Shown: positions 25,923-35,136 of the stretch, in pieces
Position numbering within the stretch: the stretch's first letter is position 1
Layout: each line of letters begins with the position of its first letter
NCBI RefSeq assembly: GCF_040529335.1
Contig: NZ_CP159534.1
Location: 6,262,001-6,326,000, forward strand
Origin: Streptomyces sp. HUAS MG91
GTDB taxonomy: Bacteria > Actinomycetota > Actinomycetes > Streptomycetales > Streptomycetaceae
DNA length: 64,000 nucleotides
Direction of reading: 5' to 3'
Program-made: the position numbers and the translations under genes
Notes under the pieces: model-generated
Told to the model about the DNA's origin: nothing
Database searches by the model: none
Seen by the model: only the letters and a program-made list of their open reading frames with translations

Positions 25923-27560
25923 TCACGACGCGCCGCTGACCTCCGACGCCGTCGCCGCGGGCTCCTCCACGGACGGTTCCGGGCCGCCGAGCGCCGTCCG
26001 CGCCGCGTCGTACAGCTCCGCCGGGCGCACACCGCTCAGCGCGGTGACGAGATGCCCGTCGGGCCGGATCAGCAGCACCGTGTGGGCGGGGGCGTCCGGA
26101 TAGCTCTCCGCGACGAGGAGTTCGGCCTCGTGGGGGAGGGCGGAGACGGCGGCCGCGAGCCGGGGCATGAGCCCCGCCGACATCCAGTGCTTGCGGTCCC
26201 ATACGCCGGTTCCGGGTGCCACCAGGACCACGAGCAGCGGACCGAGACCGAACCGGTCGCGCAGATTGACGAACGATCCGTCGGGTGCCGTCACCCGCAC
26301 ATCGGCTGCCGGGGCCCCGGGCGCCGTGCCCACCTCCACCTGCGACTCGGCGCGCGGTGGCGTGAGCGGGGAGTCGGCGTACGCCCCGGGCGCGCCCAGC
26401 GGGCCGTATCCCAGGTGCCCCTCCGTGAGCAGCGCGTCGTGGCCGCGGGCGGATCCGGGCACGTACGAGCGCAGTCCGCCGCCACCGCGCAGCATCGGCA
26501 GCGCCTGGTCGGCGGCGCGCAGTCGGCCCGCGACGGCGGCCCGCCGCTCCGTCTGGTAGCTGTCGAGGAGGGCGTCGGACGCGGGGCGGCGGTCGTCGTG
26601 CCAGGCCAGGGCCAGTTTCCAGGCGAGGTTGTCGGCGTCGCGCAGGCCCTCGTCCAGGCCCTGGGTGCCGAGCGCGCCGAGCAGGTGCGCGGAGTCCCCG
26701 GCGAGGAAGGCGCGGCCGACGCGCCAGCGCCGGGCGAGGCGGTGGTGCACGGTGTGCACGCCCGTGTCAAGGAGTTCGTACGGGGGTGTGGAGCCGCCGC
26801 ACCAGCCCGCGAGGGTCTCCCGGATGCGGGTCACCAGCACGTCGGGGGTGACCAGATCGCTGCGCGGCGGCAGCAGCCAGTCAAGCCGCCAGACGCCGTC
26901 GGCCAGCGGGCGGCCGACGACCTCCGCGCCGGACGGGCCCGACGTCCGCCACGGAGGGTTGCGATGGAGCAACGCCTGACCGGGCCAGGGAAGTTCCGTG
27001 CGCAGGGCGGCGACCGCGTGCCGTTCGACGGCCGTGCGGCCGGGGAAGCGGATGTCGAGGAGCTTGCGCACGGTCGACCGGGGGCCGTCGCAGCCGACCA
27101 GATAACTGCCGCGCCACCAGGTGCCCTTGGGGCCGCGGGTGTGCGCCGTCAGCCCGTCCCTGTCCTCCTCGACCGAGTCCAGGCGGCTGTCGGCGGAGAG
27201 CTTGACGAGGCGTTCCCGGGCGACGGCGGCGCGCAGGGCGCCGGTCAGGTCGTGCTGGGCGATGTGCAGCGGGGCGGGCAGGGAGTCCTCCGGCCCACCG
27301 AAGGTGAGGACCCGCATCTCCTGTTTGCGGCGCAGTGAGCGCCAGCCGGTCCAGCGCGAGCCCAGTGCGTCGAAGGAGGCGCCGGACAGCCGCTCGGCGA
27401 GCGCGGCGGTGTCCTCGCGCAGGACGACCGTGCGGGCGGGACGCGGTTCGTCCTTGCCGGGGCCCTCGTCGAGGACCACGGACGGGACGCCGTGACGGGC
27501 GAGAGCCAGGGACAGCGTGAGACCCACCGGGCCCGCGCCGACGACGATCACCGGATCCAC
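25923..27560 (-). CDS. FAD-dependent aromatic-type monooxygenase
   Basis: The 545-residue flavoprotein belongs to the PheA/TfdB/MhpA hydroxylase family. It has an N-terminal Rossmann motif VVGAGPVGLTL, the DG-type loop VGCDGPRSTVRK, and the FAD-binding block GDSAHLLGALGTQGLDEGLRD, followed by a C-terminal thioredoxin-like region. The substrate, a phenolic compound or polyketide, cannot be told. The GTG at 27560 (VDPVIVVGAG) is supported by AGGAGGGG 7 bases upstream. Open frame continues upstream but only into the promoter region. Its 3' end lies 26 bases upstream of the promoter of the cysteine dioxygenase unit, on the same strand. Confidence 0.87.
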   Translation of the reverse strand: MDPVIVVGAGPVGLTLSLALARHGVPSVVLDEGPGKDEPRPARTVVLREDTAALAERLSGASFDALGSRWTGWRSLRRKQEMRVLTFGGPEDSLPAPLHIAQHDLTGALRAAVARERLVKLSADSRLDSVEEDRDGLTAHTRGPKGTWWRGSYLVGCDGPRSTVRKLLDIRFPGRTAVERHAVAALRTELPWPGQALLHRNPPWRTSGPSGAEVVGRPLADGVWRLDWLLPPRSDLVTPDVLVTRIRETLAGWCGGSTPPYELLDTGVHTVHHRLARRWRVGRAFLAGDSAHLLGALGTQGLDEGLRDADNLAWKLALAWHDDRRPASDALLDSYQTERRAAVAGRLRAADQALPMLRGGGGLRSYVPGSARGHDALLTEGHLGYGPLGAPGAYADSPLTPPRAESQVEVGTAPGAPAADVRVTAPDGSFVNLRDRFGLGPLLVVLVAPGTGVWDRKHWMSAGLMPRLAAAVSALPHEAELLVAESYPDAPAHTVLLIRPDGHLVTALSGVRPAELYDAARTALGGPEPSVEEPAATASEVSGAS

Positions 27561-27697
27561 GGCGCGGCCCCTCCTGCCCCGTGCGGCGCCGCGCAGCAGG
27601 GCGCGGGCGAAGTACTGAACATACAGGAAGGGGCAGTTGGAGCGGGGTGCGCGTTCACAGAGCGTATGCAACCCATTGCCGGTGCTTGCGTCAAGTG

Positions 27698-27731
27698 ACG
27701 GAGGCAGTGGCGCCGACGCCACTGCCTCCGT
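27698..27731 (-). terminator. Terminator of the gluABCD operon
   Basis: ACGGAGGCAGTGGCG (27698-27712) and CGCCACTGCCTCCGT (27717-27731) form a perfect 15-bp stem with a 4-nt loop, 28 bases after the gluD stop. No U-run follows. A strong hairpin without one is normal in Streptomyces. Confidence 0.82.
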
Positions 27732-27758
27732 GATACCTCAACGGTCGATGAAGATCCG

Positions 27759-28697
27759 TCAGACCCCGTTGTTCGTACCGTTGCCCGTGTTCCTGCTCAG
27801 AGTCTGCTGGATCTCCGACATCTCGACGATGGGCTCGGCGGCCGGGGCGACCGCCACGCCCTTCGGGGTGCGCCGGCCGCGCCGCTCGATCCAGTTGGCG
27901 AGGCCGGACAGGGCCAGGCACATCGCGATGTAGATCGCGCCGACCACGATGACCACCGCGGTGATCGGGTTCTCACCGTTGACGATGATGTTGTTGGCCA
28001 TGGTGCGGGCGGCGAACAGCAGCTCGCTGTAGGTGATGATGTAGCCGAGCGAGGTGTCCTTCAGGGTCACCACGAGCTGGCTGATCATCGTCGGCAGCAT
28101 CGCGCGGACGGCCTGCGGGAGCAGCAGCATCGTCATCACCTGGGACTTGCGCAGCCCCAGCGCGTACGCCGCTTCCACCTGGCCGCGCGGTACGGCGTTG
28201 ATGCCGGCCCGGATGACCTCGGCCTGGACACAGCCGTTGTAGACGGTCAGGCCGATGACGAGCGCCCAGAAGGCGGCGTTCTCGCCGATCGTCCCGAGGC
28301 TGTCCTTGTAGGTGAGGAAAAGCACCCACAAGGCGTAGATGGTGATCAGCAGCGGGATGGCGCGGAACAGCTCGATGAAGCCGGTGGCGAACCAGCTGAC
28401 CGGCTTGTGCTCGGAGAGCCGGGCGACCGCGAGCAGCAGGCCGAGCAGCAGGGAGAGCACTCCGGCGACGGCGAACACCTTCAGGGTGGTGAGCACGCCG
28501 TCGCGGATGTTGGCGCGCACGCCCGCGTTGTTGAAGATGTTCCAGACCTCGGGCTTCAGCTGGCCCGTCACGTTCATCCGGTAGAGCGTGAACGCGATCA
28601 GACCGAGCACCACGAGGGAGCCGACGATCGTGTAGATCCAGTTGCGCACCTGGGCCTTGGGGCCGGGCGCGTCGTACAGGACGCTCGAACCACTCAT
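27759..28697 (-). CDS. gluD: Glutamate ABC transporter permease GluD
   Basis: The 312-residue protein is one of two permease subunits of the glutamate importer. It has an N-terminal helix (about 20-40), then the HisM-type five-helix permease domain with the EAA loop GQVEAAYALGLRKSQVMTMLLLPQAVR that contacts the ATPase. The tail is cytoplasmic and polar. Its start overlaps the gluC stop by 4 bases. A 15-bp hairpin terminator follows. Confidence 0.92.
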   Translation of the reverse strand: MSGSSVLYDAPGPKAQVRNWIYTIVGSLVVLGLIAFTLYRMNVTGQLKPEVWNIFNNAGVRANIRDGVLTTLKVFAVAGVLSLLLGLLLAVARLSEHKPVSWFATGFIELFRAIPLLITIYALWVLFLTYKDSLGTIGENAAFWALVIGLTVYNGCVQAEVIRAGINAVPRGQVEAAYALGLRKSQVMTMLLLPQAVRAMLPTMISQLVVTLKDTSLGYIITYSELLFAARTMANNIIVNGENPITAVVIVVGAIYIAMCLALSGLANWIERRGRRTPKGVAVAPAAEPIVEMSEIQQTLSRNTGNGTNNGV

Positions 28698-29341
28698 CGT
28701 GCGACCCCCATGCGGCGCTCGAGCAGCCGGAACAGACCGCTGATGGCGAAGGTGATGATCAGGTAGCCGAGAGCCACCCAGACGAAGATCAGGCCGGCCG
28801 CGTAGCCCTTGTCGCTCAGCAGCTTCTGCACGCCGAAGAGCTCGGCGACGCTGAACGCGCCCGCGATGGCGGAGTTCTTGGTCAGCGCGATGAAGATCGA
28901 GCTGAGCGGCGGCAGCACGGTGCGGGTGGCCTGCGGCAGGATGATCATGCGCAGGGTCTGCGAGAAGGTCATGCCGATCGACCGGGCGGCCTCGGCCTGG
29001 CCCAGCGGCACCGTGTTGATGCCCGACCGCACGGCCTCACAGACGAACGCCGACGTGTAGCAGCCGAGCGCGAGCAGCGCCTTGGTCCACGGGCTGATGC
29101 TCAGCCCGAACAGCGGCGGGATGACGAACCAGACGATGAGGAAGAGCAGCGTCAGCGGTGTGTTGCGGAACAGCGTGACCCACGCGGTGCCGAACAGACG
29201 CAGTGGGGGGACGGGGGAGACACGGAACCCGGCGATGAGAACGCCGAGCACCATCGCCAGAACTCCGCTGGCCAGGGTCAGCAGGACGGTGCCTATGAAC
29301 CCCTCGCGGAACTCCGGGAGATAGTCGAGCAATACGTTCAC
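28694..29341 (-). CDS. gluC: Glutamate ABC transporter permease GluC
   Basis: The 215-residue partner permease has about five helices and the EAA loop GQAEAARSIGMTFSQTLRMI. The GTG at 29341 is chosen because GAGGAC precedes it at proper spacing; an in-frame ATG upstream would start inside the intercistronic hairpin. It overlaps gluD by 4 bases. Confidence 0.92.
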   Translation of the reverse strand: MNVLLDYLPEFREGFIGTVLLTLASGVLAMVLGVLIAGFRVSPVPPLRLFGTAWVTLFRNTPLTLLFLIVWFVIPPLFGLSISPWTKALLALGCYTSAFVCEAVRSGINTVPLGQAEAARSIGMTFSQTLRMIILPQATRTVLPPLSSIFIALTKNSAIAGAFSVAELFGVQKLLSDKGYAAGLIFVWVALGYLIITFAISGLFRLLERRMGVAR

Positions 29342-29382
29342 GGGGATGTCCTCGTGGGCGGCGGCGGACGGGCGACTGGTGT

Positions 29383-29421
29383 CGTGCCACGGGCACACCG
29401 CTGGGGTGTGCCCGTGGCACG
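29383..29421 (-). promoter_or_regulatory. Intercistronic hairpin between gluB and gluC
   Basis: CGTGCCACGGGCACACC (29383-29399) and GGTGTGCCCGTGGCACG (29405-29421) pair perfectly over 17 bp with a 5-nt loop. It lies 31 bases after the gluB stop, within the operon. Such hairpins protect the upstream message and lower readthrough, giving binding protein in excess over permease. Confidence 0.72.
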
Positions 29422-29451
29422 GACCTGCTCCTCAGGGACTGAAGAGGGCGA

Positions 29452-30375
29452 TCAGTAGCGCTCGAGGGCCGGCGGCTCGGTGTATGCGGAGTTGGACAGG
29501 CCGAGCGTCGCGTCGTACGCCTTCTTGTAGTCGCCGTTCTTCTCGTGCGCCTCGAGGGCGTTGTTCACCGCGTCGCGCAGCGCCTTGTCGTCCTTGTTCA
29601 TGCCGACGCCGTAGGGCTCCTCGGTGAAGGGCTTGCCGACGACGTGCAGCTTGGTCGGACGCTGGGCCGCGTACCCCTTGAGGATGGCGTCGTCGGTGGT
29701 GACGGCGTCGACCTCGTTGTTCAGCAGCTGCTGGACGCACTCGGAGTACTTCGACAGCTCGATGGTCCTCGCGCCGTACTTGGGCTTCTTGATCTCCTGC
29801 AGCGGGGTCGAGCCCTTGATGGAGCAGACCGTCTTGCCCTTGATCGAGTCGGTGCCGGTGATCTTCTTCGCGTCCGCCGTGCGGACCAGGAGGTCGGCGC
29901 CCGCCTTGAAGTACGGGCCGGCGAAGCCGACCTGCTTCTTGCGCTCGTCGTTGATCGTGTACGTGCCGACGTAGAGGTCGACCTCGCCCTTGGAGATGGT
30001 GGTCTCACGGACGTTCGAGTCGACCGTCTTGAACTCGATCTGCGACGGCTTGAAACCGAGGTCGGCGGCGACCATCTTGGCGATCTCGATGTCGAAGCCG
30101 GACCGCTTGCCGTCGGTGTCCTCGAAGCCGAGGTACGGCTGGTCGTTCTTGGCGCCGATGACGAGCTTGCCGGCCTTCTGGGCCTTCTTCAGGGTCGCCG
30201 AGTCGACGCTGACGTTCGAGGCGACCTTGTAGGTGGGCAGCTTCGGCTGGTTCTTGCCGCCGGAGGAGCCGGCCGGCTTGTCACCGGCGTTGCCGGACTC
30301 GCCGCCACAGGCGGTGGCGGTCAGGGCGAGGGCGGCGACCGTGGCGGCGATCGCGGCGGACTTGCGGAGCTTCAT
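29452..30375 (-). CDS. gluB: Glutamate-binding lipoprotein GluB
   Basis: This is an extracytoplasmic solute-binding protein of the His/Glu/Gln/Arg family, 307 residues. It has a Lys/Arg-containing signal peptide with a lipobox ending TATAC (Cys at about 23), a low-complexity linker, then the two-lobed binding domain. Conserved blocks include SGFDIEIAKMVAADLGF, GEVDLYVGTYTINDERKK and the ligand-binding loop around [17 protein letters not shown]. The ATG at 30375 is chosen because GAAGGA is 8 bases upstream; the alternative ATG at 30384 overlaps that site. Confidence 0.94.
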   Translation of the reverse strand: MKLRKSAAIAATVAALALTATACGGESGNAGDKPAGSSGGKNQPKLPTYKVASNVSVDSATLKKAQKAGKLVIGAKNDQPYLGFEDTDGKRSGFDIEIAKMVAADLGFKPSQIEFKTVDSNVRETTISKGEVDLYVGTYTINDERKKQVGFAGPYFKAGADLLVRTADAKKITGTDSIKGKTVCSIKGSTPLQEIKKPKYGARTIELSKYSECVQQLLNNEVDAVTTDDAILKGYAAQRPTKLHVVGKPFTEEPYGVGMNKDDKALRDAVNNALEAHEKNGDYKKAYDATLGLSNSAYTEPPALERY

Positions 30376-30420
30376 GGTGAACATCCTTCGTGTCGGCAGA
30401 ATCGGCAGTCGGAAATCACA

Positions 30421-30456
30421 ACACGCGCGCGCGGGACCTCACTTGAGGGCGCGTGT
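30421..30456 (-). promoter_or_regulatory. Intercistronic hairpin between gluA and gluB
   Basis: ACACGCGC (30421-30428) pairs with GCGCGTGT (30449-30456), and CCTC/GAGG closes an inner loop. It lies just after the gluA stop in the 92-bp gap before gluB. Confidence 0.5.
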
Positions 30457-30467
30457 GCGGCGCGTGT

Positions 30468-31247
30468 CTAGTGGTGAAGGATCTTCGACAGGAAGTCCTT
30501 GGCCCGATCACTGCGCGGATTGCTGAAGAACTGGTCGGGGACGGCCTCCTCGACGATGCGGCCGTCCGCCATGAAGACGACGCGGTTCGCTGCCGAGCGG
30601 GCGAAGCCCATCTCGTGCGTGACCACGACCATGGTCATGCCGTCCCGGGCGAGTTGCTGCATCACTTCGAGGACCTCGTTGATCATCTCCGGGTCGAGCG
30701 CCGACGTCGGCTCGTCGAAGAGCATCACCTTGGGGTCCATCGCCAACGCCCGTGCGATGGCGACACGCTGCTGCTGGCCGCCGGAGAGCTGCGCGGGGTA
30801 CTTGTCCGCCTGCGCTCCGACGCCGACCCGGTCGAGGAGCGTGCGGGCCTTCTCCTCGGCCTGGCTCTTGGACACCTTGCGGACCTTGATCTGCCCCAGC
30901 GTCACGTTCTCCAGCACCGTCTTGTGCGCGAAGAGGTTGAAGGACTGGAAGACCATGCCCACGTCCGCGCGCAGCTTGGCCAGCTCCTTGCCCTCCTGGG
31001 GCAGCGGCTTGCCGTCGATCGAGATGGCGCCGGAATCGATGGTCTCCAGGCGGTTGATCGTGCGGCACAGCGTGGACTTACCGGACCCCGACGGTCCGAT
31101 GACGACCACGACCTCGCCTCGCGCGATGGTCAGGTCGATGTCCTGGAGCACGTGCAGCGAGCCGAAGTGCTTGTTGACTTGGCTCAGCGCGACCAGCGCG
31201 TCGCCCGCGGGGGGAGTGGCGTCCTTGGTCACCGAAACTTCGGTCAT
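30468..31247 (-). CDS. gluA: Glutamate ABC transporter ATP-binding protein GluA
   Basis: The 259-residue ATPase energises glutamate import. It has Walker A GPSGSGKS (51-58), the Q-loop, the signature LSGGQQQR, Walker [13 protein letters not shown] and the switch His in [13 protein letters not shown]. It is the first gene of the gluABCD operon and is divergent from gluR, with a 274-bp region between that must hold both promoters. Confidence 0.94.
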   Translation of the reverse strand: MTEVSVTKDATPPAGDALVALSQVNKHFGSLHVLQDIDLTIARGEVVVVIGPSGSGKSTLCRTINRLETIDSGAISIDGKPLPQEGKELAKLRADVGMVFQSFNLFAHKTVLENVTLGQIKVRKVSKSQAEEKARTLLDRVGVGAQADKYPAQLSGGQQQRVAIARALAMDPKVMLFDEPTSALDPEMINEVLEVMQQLARDGMTMVVVTHEMGFARSAANRVVFMADGRIVEEAVPDQFFSNPRSDRAKDFLSKILHH

Positions 31248-31521
31248 CGGGGTCTTGCTCCATCCTCCTCGGTTGCGGAGGACAGTAGTAACCCCGTACG
31301 ACCAGCGTCATTACATCTGAGGGGAAATTGAGGATAACGATCCGGCCGCAACCGGACACTATGTGTGAAGAGGGCTCGGGTCCGCGTACCGGGTGCATAA
31401 CGGAACACGGACGTAACCAGAAGTCCCTTGACGCCGTCCTTATATATCGGCGTGGATGCCTTGAGCATCGCGCGGTACGGAATCGCGCGGGCCGACGGAC
31501 GATGAACCTAAGGGGGCCGGA
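31248..31521. promoter_or_regulatory. Divergent gluA/gluR control region
   Basis: The 274-bp gap is AT-richer than its surroundings. TTATATAT at 31439-31446 is a likely -10 for gluRK. CATAACGG and CGTAACC at 31395-31417 share a TAAC core and may be half-sites for the response regulator GluR. No gene is seen here. The assignment is from position and composition only. Confidence 0.4.
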
Positions 31522-32208
31522 ATGAGACTGCTGCTCGTCGAGGACGACGATCATGTGGCAGCGGCCCTGTCGGCGGTTCTGTCCCGGCACGGCTTCGAGC
31601 TGCACCACGCGCGCAACGGCGAGGAGGCGCTGAAGGCGCTCGTCCCGGAGGCCGACGCCTTCGGAGTCGTCCTCCTCGACCTGGGGCTGCCGGACCAGGA
31701 CGGGTACGAGGTGTGCGGCAAGATCCGCAGGCGGACGTCGACGCCGGTGATCATGGTGACCGCGCGCGCGGACGTACGGTCCCGCATCCACGGGCTCAAC
31801 CTCGGCGCGGACGACTATGTGGTGAAGCCCTACGACACCGGGGAGCTGCTCGCGCGGATCCACGCCGTCAGCCGGCGCAGCGTGCCGGAGGAGGCCGCGG
31901 TGTCCGTCGGCCACGAGGTGCGGTTCGGCGGCGTCGCCATCGATCTGCCCACGCGGCAGGTGACGGTGGACGGGGCCGCGGTCCAGCTCACCCGCAAGGA
32001 GTTCGACCTGCTGGCGCTGCTCGCGCAGCGGCCGGGTGTCGTCTTCCGCCGCGAGCAGATCATCTCCGAGGTGTGGCAGACCAGTTGGGAGGGGACCGGA
32101 CGGACGCTGGAGGTGCATGTGGCGTCCCTGCGCTCCAAGCTGCGCATGCCGGCCCTCATCGAGACCGTGCGCGGCGTCGGGTACCGGCTCGTCGCGCCGG
32201 CCGCGTAG
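31522..32208 (+). CDS. gluR: Response regulator GluR (OmpR family)
   Basis: The 228-residue regulator has a receiver domain with phospho-acceptor Asp53 (LLDLGLPDQDGYEV), Thr/Lys switch residues (VTARAD and VVKPYD), and a C-terminal winged helix ending in TVRGVGYRL. Its position between divergent gluA and the sensor kinase identifies it with GluR, reported in S. coelicolor to control gluABCD in response to glutamate. GGGGGCC before the ATG is only a weak ribosome binding site; AAGGGGG at 31509-31515 is better. Confidence 0.9.
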   Translation: MRLLLVEDDDHVAAALSAVLSRHGFELHHARNGEEALKALVPEADAFGVVLLDLGLPDQDGYEVCGKIRRRTSTPVIMVTARADVRSRIHGLNLGADDYVVKPYDTGELLARIHAVSRRSVPEEAAVSVGHEVRFGGVAIDLPTRQVTVDGAAVQLTRKEFDLLALLAQRPGVVFRREQIISEVWQTSWEGTGRTLEVHVASLRSKLRMPALIETVRGVGYRLVAPAA

Positions 32209-32223
32209 CGGACAGGGCCCCGG

Positions 32224-33654
32224 GTGCGCGCACGGCTGCTTCCGCTGCTCATCGTCCTCATGGCGGGCGTCCTGCTCGCGCTCGGCTTCCCGCTCGCGGT
32301 GAGCCTGGCCTCCGCGCAGCAGCAGAAGGTCGTCGTGGACCGCATCGACGACACCGCCCGGTTCGCCTCCCTCGCCCAGTTCGTCACCACCCGCTCCGAG
32401 GGCAGCGGCGAGACGGAGAACGACGAGCGGCGGCAGACCCTGCAGAAGGAACTCGCCCGCTACTACGACGTCTACGGCATAAGAGCCGGTGTCTTCTACC
32501 GCGACCTGGACGTGCATCCCATGGGGCGCGCGCCCGCCGCGTTCCGGGTGCCGCCCAGCGGTCAGCTGCGGGCCGCCTTCGAGGAAGCGCTCTACTCGCG
32601 CGGGAGCCACGATCCGCCGCAGGTGTGGCCGTGGCAGAGCCATGGGCGCATCGTCGTCGCCTCGCCCGTCATCCGCGACGGCGATGTCGTCGCCGTCGTC
32701 GTCACGGACTCGCCCACCGCCACGATGCGGGCCAAGACGGTCCGCGGCTGGGCCGTCATCGCGCTGGGCGAGGTGGCCGCGATGCTGCTCGCCGTGGGCG
32801 CCGCGCTGCGCCTGACGGGCTGGGTCCTGCGGCCCGTACGCGTCCTCGACGCGACCACGCACGACATCGCCACGGGACGGCTGAAATCACGGGTCGCGGC
32901 CGCCGGCGGCCCGCCGGAACTCAGGCGCCTGGCCCGGTCGTTCAACGAGATGGCGGACAACGTCGAGGACGTGCTGGAGCAGCAGCGCGCTTTCGTCGCC
33001 GACGCCTCGCACCAGCTGCGCAATCCGCTCGCCGCGCTGATGCTCCGTATCGAGGTGCTGTCCTACGAACTGCCGGAGGGGAACGAGGAGATCGCGTCCG
33101 TACAGGCCGAGGGCAAGCGCCTGGCCCGGGTCCTCGACGACCTGCTGGACCTGGCGCTCGCCGAGCACGCGGCCGCCGACCTCCAGCTCACCGACATCGG
33201 TGAACTGGCGGCCGAGCGCGTCGAGGCATGGCGGCTGACCGCGCAGGGCAAGGGGGTGCGGCTCGTCGCGGACTGCCCCGCCGCGACCGGTTGGGCCGAT
33301 CCGGTCGCCCTGTCCAGCGCCCTGGACGCCGTGGTCGACAACGCCCTGAAATTCACCCCGCGGGGCGAGAAGGTCCGGGTCAGCGTCACCGCGAACGGCA
33401 GCAGTACCGCCGTCGAGGTCGCCGACGGCGGTCCCGGCCTGCGCGAGGAGGAGCTGTCCCGCATCGGCGACCGCTTCTGGCGCAGCGGCCGTCACCAGAA
33501 CATCAAGGGCTCGGGCCTCGGCCTGTCGATCTCCCGCGCCCTGCTGACCGCGGGCGGCGGCTCGATCTCCTACGCCCCGCACGAGCCGCACGGCCTGAAG
33601 GTCACCCTGCGGGTGCCCCGGACGGCGCCGGGGAGCGAGCCGGGGCACACCTGA
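32224..33654 (+). CDS. gluK: Sensor histidine kinase GluK
   Basis: The 476-residue kinase has two membrane helices (about 7-30 and 175-197) around an extracellular sensor domain of about 145 residues, a HAMP linker (197-250), the phospho-acceptor His263 in FVADASHQLRNPLAAL, and an HATPase domain with NALKFTP and GSGLGLSI. It follows gluR by 15 bases and starts with GTG. In S. coelicolor GluK is the proposed extracellular glutamate sensor. Confidence 0.9.
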   Translation: MRARLLPLLIVLMAGVLLALGFPLAVSLASAQQQKVVVDRIDDTARFASLAQFVTTRSEGSGETENDERRQTLQKELARYYDVYGIRAGVFYRDLDVHPMGRAPAAFRVPPSGQLRAAFEEALYSRGSHDPPQVWPWQSHGRIVVASPVIRDGDVVAVVVTDSPTATMRAKTVRGWAVIALGEVAAMLLAVGAALRLTGWVLRPVRVLDATTHDIATGRLKSRVAAAGGPPELRRLARSFNEMADNVEDVLEQQRAFVADASHQLRNPLAALMLRIEVLSYELPEGNEEIASVQAEGKRLARVLDDLLDLALAEHAAADLQLTDIGELAAERVEAWRLTAQGKGVRLVADCPAATGWADPVALSSALDAVVDNALKFTPRGEKVRVSVTANGSSTAVEVADGGPGLREEELSRIGDRFWRSGRHQNIKGSGLGLSISRALLTAGGGSISYAPHEPHGLKVTLRVPRTAPGSEPGHT

Positions 33655-33741
33655 GTTCGGCGAGGCCGGGAGACGGCGGGTTCAGGGAGATCCAGGCCGG
33701 TGACGCGGGCCGGCCCGTCGTGCGGCGGGCACCTGCTTCAA

Positions 33742-33810
33742 GACGGTCAGGGCTTCACCTTCCTGACGGCCGGGGCTTCACCTTCCTGACGGTCAGGGCT
33801 TCACCGAGCG
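33742..33810. repeat. Three 23-bp tandem repeats at a gene end
   Basis: Units start at 33742, 33765 and 33788 with GACGGTCAGGGCTTCACCTT or the variant GACGGCCGGGGCTTCACCTT, each ending CCT or the gene-specific GAGCG. The last unit contains the stop codon and final codons of the TAXI-type gene; the other two are copies placed after its stop. Confidence 0.8.
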
Positions 33811-34800
33811 GTAGTAGCGGCGCGCGCCCTCGTGCAGGGCGAGGGGATCCGTGTAGACCGCCGTGCGCAGGTCCACGAGCTGCGCGGCGTGCACCGTGTT
33901 GCCGATGGAGTCGCGGCTGTCGATGACCGTACGGGTCACGGCCTCGGTCAGCTCCGGGTCGGTGCGGTCCGTCGTGACGAGGAGGTTCGCCACCGCCAAA
34001 GTGCTGACGGCCTTGCCCTGTTGGGCGTCCGGATAGGTGTCGGCGGGCATCACGGCCGCGCGGTAGTAGCGGGCGGACGCGTCGCTCATGGCGCGCAGGC
34101 GGTCGAGCAGGCTGCCCATCTCGACCAGCCGGACCGGGAACTCCTCGGACAGCTCCTGCACGTTGTTGGTGGGCAGACCGCCCGACCAGAAGAACGCGTC
34201 TATCTTCCCGGACTTCAGGGCGTCGGCCATGCCACTGATACCGAGGTTGACCGGCACGATGTCCTTGTCGGCGTCGAGATCCGCCGCCGCCAGCACCTTC
34301 TCGGCGATCAGCCACACCCCGGAGCGCGGTCCGCCGACGGCGACCTTCTTGCCGCGCAGGTCCGCCACCTTCTCGATGGTGGAGTCCCGGGGCACGACGA
34401 GCTGCATGTAGTCGTCGTAGAGACGGGCGCAGCCGCGCAGCCGGTCCGCGCCTGGCCGGTGCTCCTCCTGGTACTTGGCGACGGCGTCGGCGGCGGCGAT
34501 GGTGAAGTCCGCCCGGCCGGTGGCGACCCGGGTGACGTTGTCCCACGAGCCCTCGCTCTCCTTGAGCGTCACGTCGAGCCGGGGCAGATCGTGGGCCAGC
34601 GCCTTGTCGAGGAGCTTGCCGTAGCGCACGTACACGCCGTTCTGCGTGCCCGTGCTGAACGTGACCTCGCCGGACGGTGACTTCTGGCCCAGCGGCAGCA
34701 GCCACCACAGCAGCAGCCCGAACACCACGAGCGCCGCCGCGGAGCCGGTGAGGGCGCGGCGGCGGGTCAGCGGGAACGTCCGGAAAGGGGCCTGCGGCAT
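33793..34800 (-). CDS. TAXI-family TRAP-type solute-binding protein
   Basis: The 335-residue protein has one N-terminal hydrophobic helix (about 16-38), serving as signal anchor, and then the TAXI binding fold with FSTGTQNGVYVRYGKLLDKA near its start, a hallmark of the family. TAXI proteins normally deliver glutamate, aspartate or small carboxylates to a fused DctQM permease, which is absent here. It is convergent with gluK. It could be an accessory sensor or a scavenging receptor; both are speculation. Confidence 0.85.
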   Translation of the reverse strand: MPQAPFRTFPLTRRRALTGSAAALVVFGLLLWWLLPLGQKSPSGEVTFSTGTQNGVYVRYGKLLDKALAHDLPRLDVTLKESEGSWDNVTRVATGRADFTIAAADAVAKYQEEHRPGADRLRGCARLYDDYMQLVVPRDSTIEKVADLRGKKVAVGGPRSGVWLIAEKVLAAADLDADKDIVPVNLGISGMADALKSGKIDAFFWSGGLPTNNVQELSEEFPVRLVEMGSLLDRLRAMSDASARYYRAAVMPADTYPDAQQGKAVSTLAVANLLVTTDRTDPELTEAVTRTVIDSRDSIGNTVHAAQLVDLRTAVYTDPLALHEGARRYYRSVKP

Positions 34801-35136
34801 GCCGTGATCCTGCCAGCTGGGGCCGGGGCTGACCAGGGCGGAAGCGTCCGCGGCCTGTCACACCCGGTGACCTGCCCGCCTTCGGTCCGTGATCCCGCAT
34901 CCGGTTCTCACCGGCGGTGGACGCGGTGGTGACCAGCGGGGTGGGGCACGACGGCGCCGTCGCGGTCGAGGAGGGGCCCTTCCCGACGGTACGGTCGGCC
35001 ACCGTCACACAACGGACCAGGACCGTGCACCGGACGAGAAGCCGGTTCCACGCCCATGAGACTCGCCGTTCGAGGAGCAGGGCACCGAGGTGCCGCACCT
35101 CTCCACCGGGTCAAGACGGTCGCGATCCATTACGGC

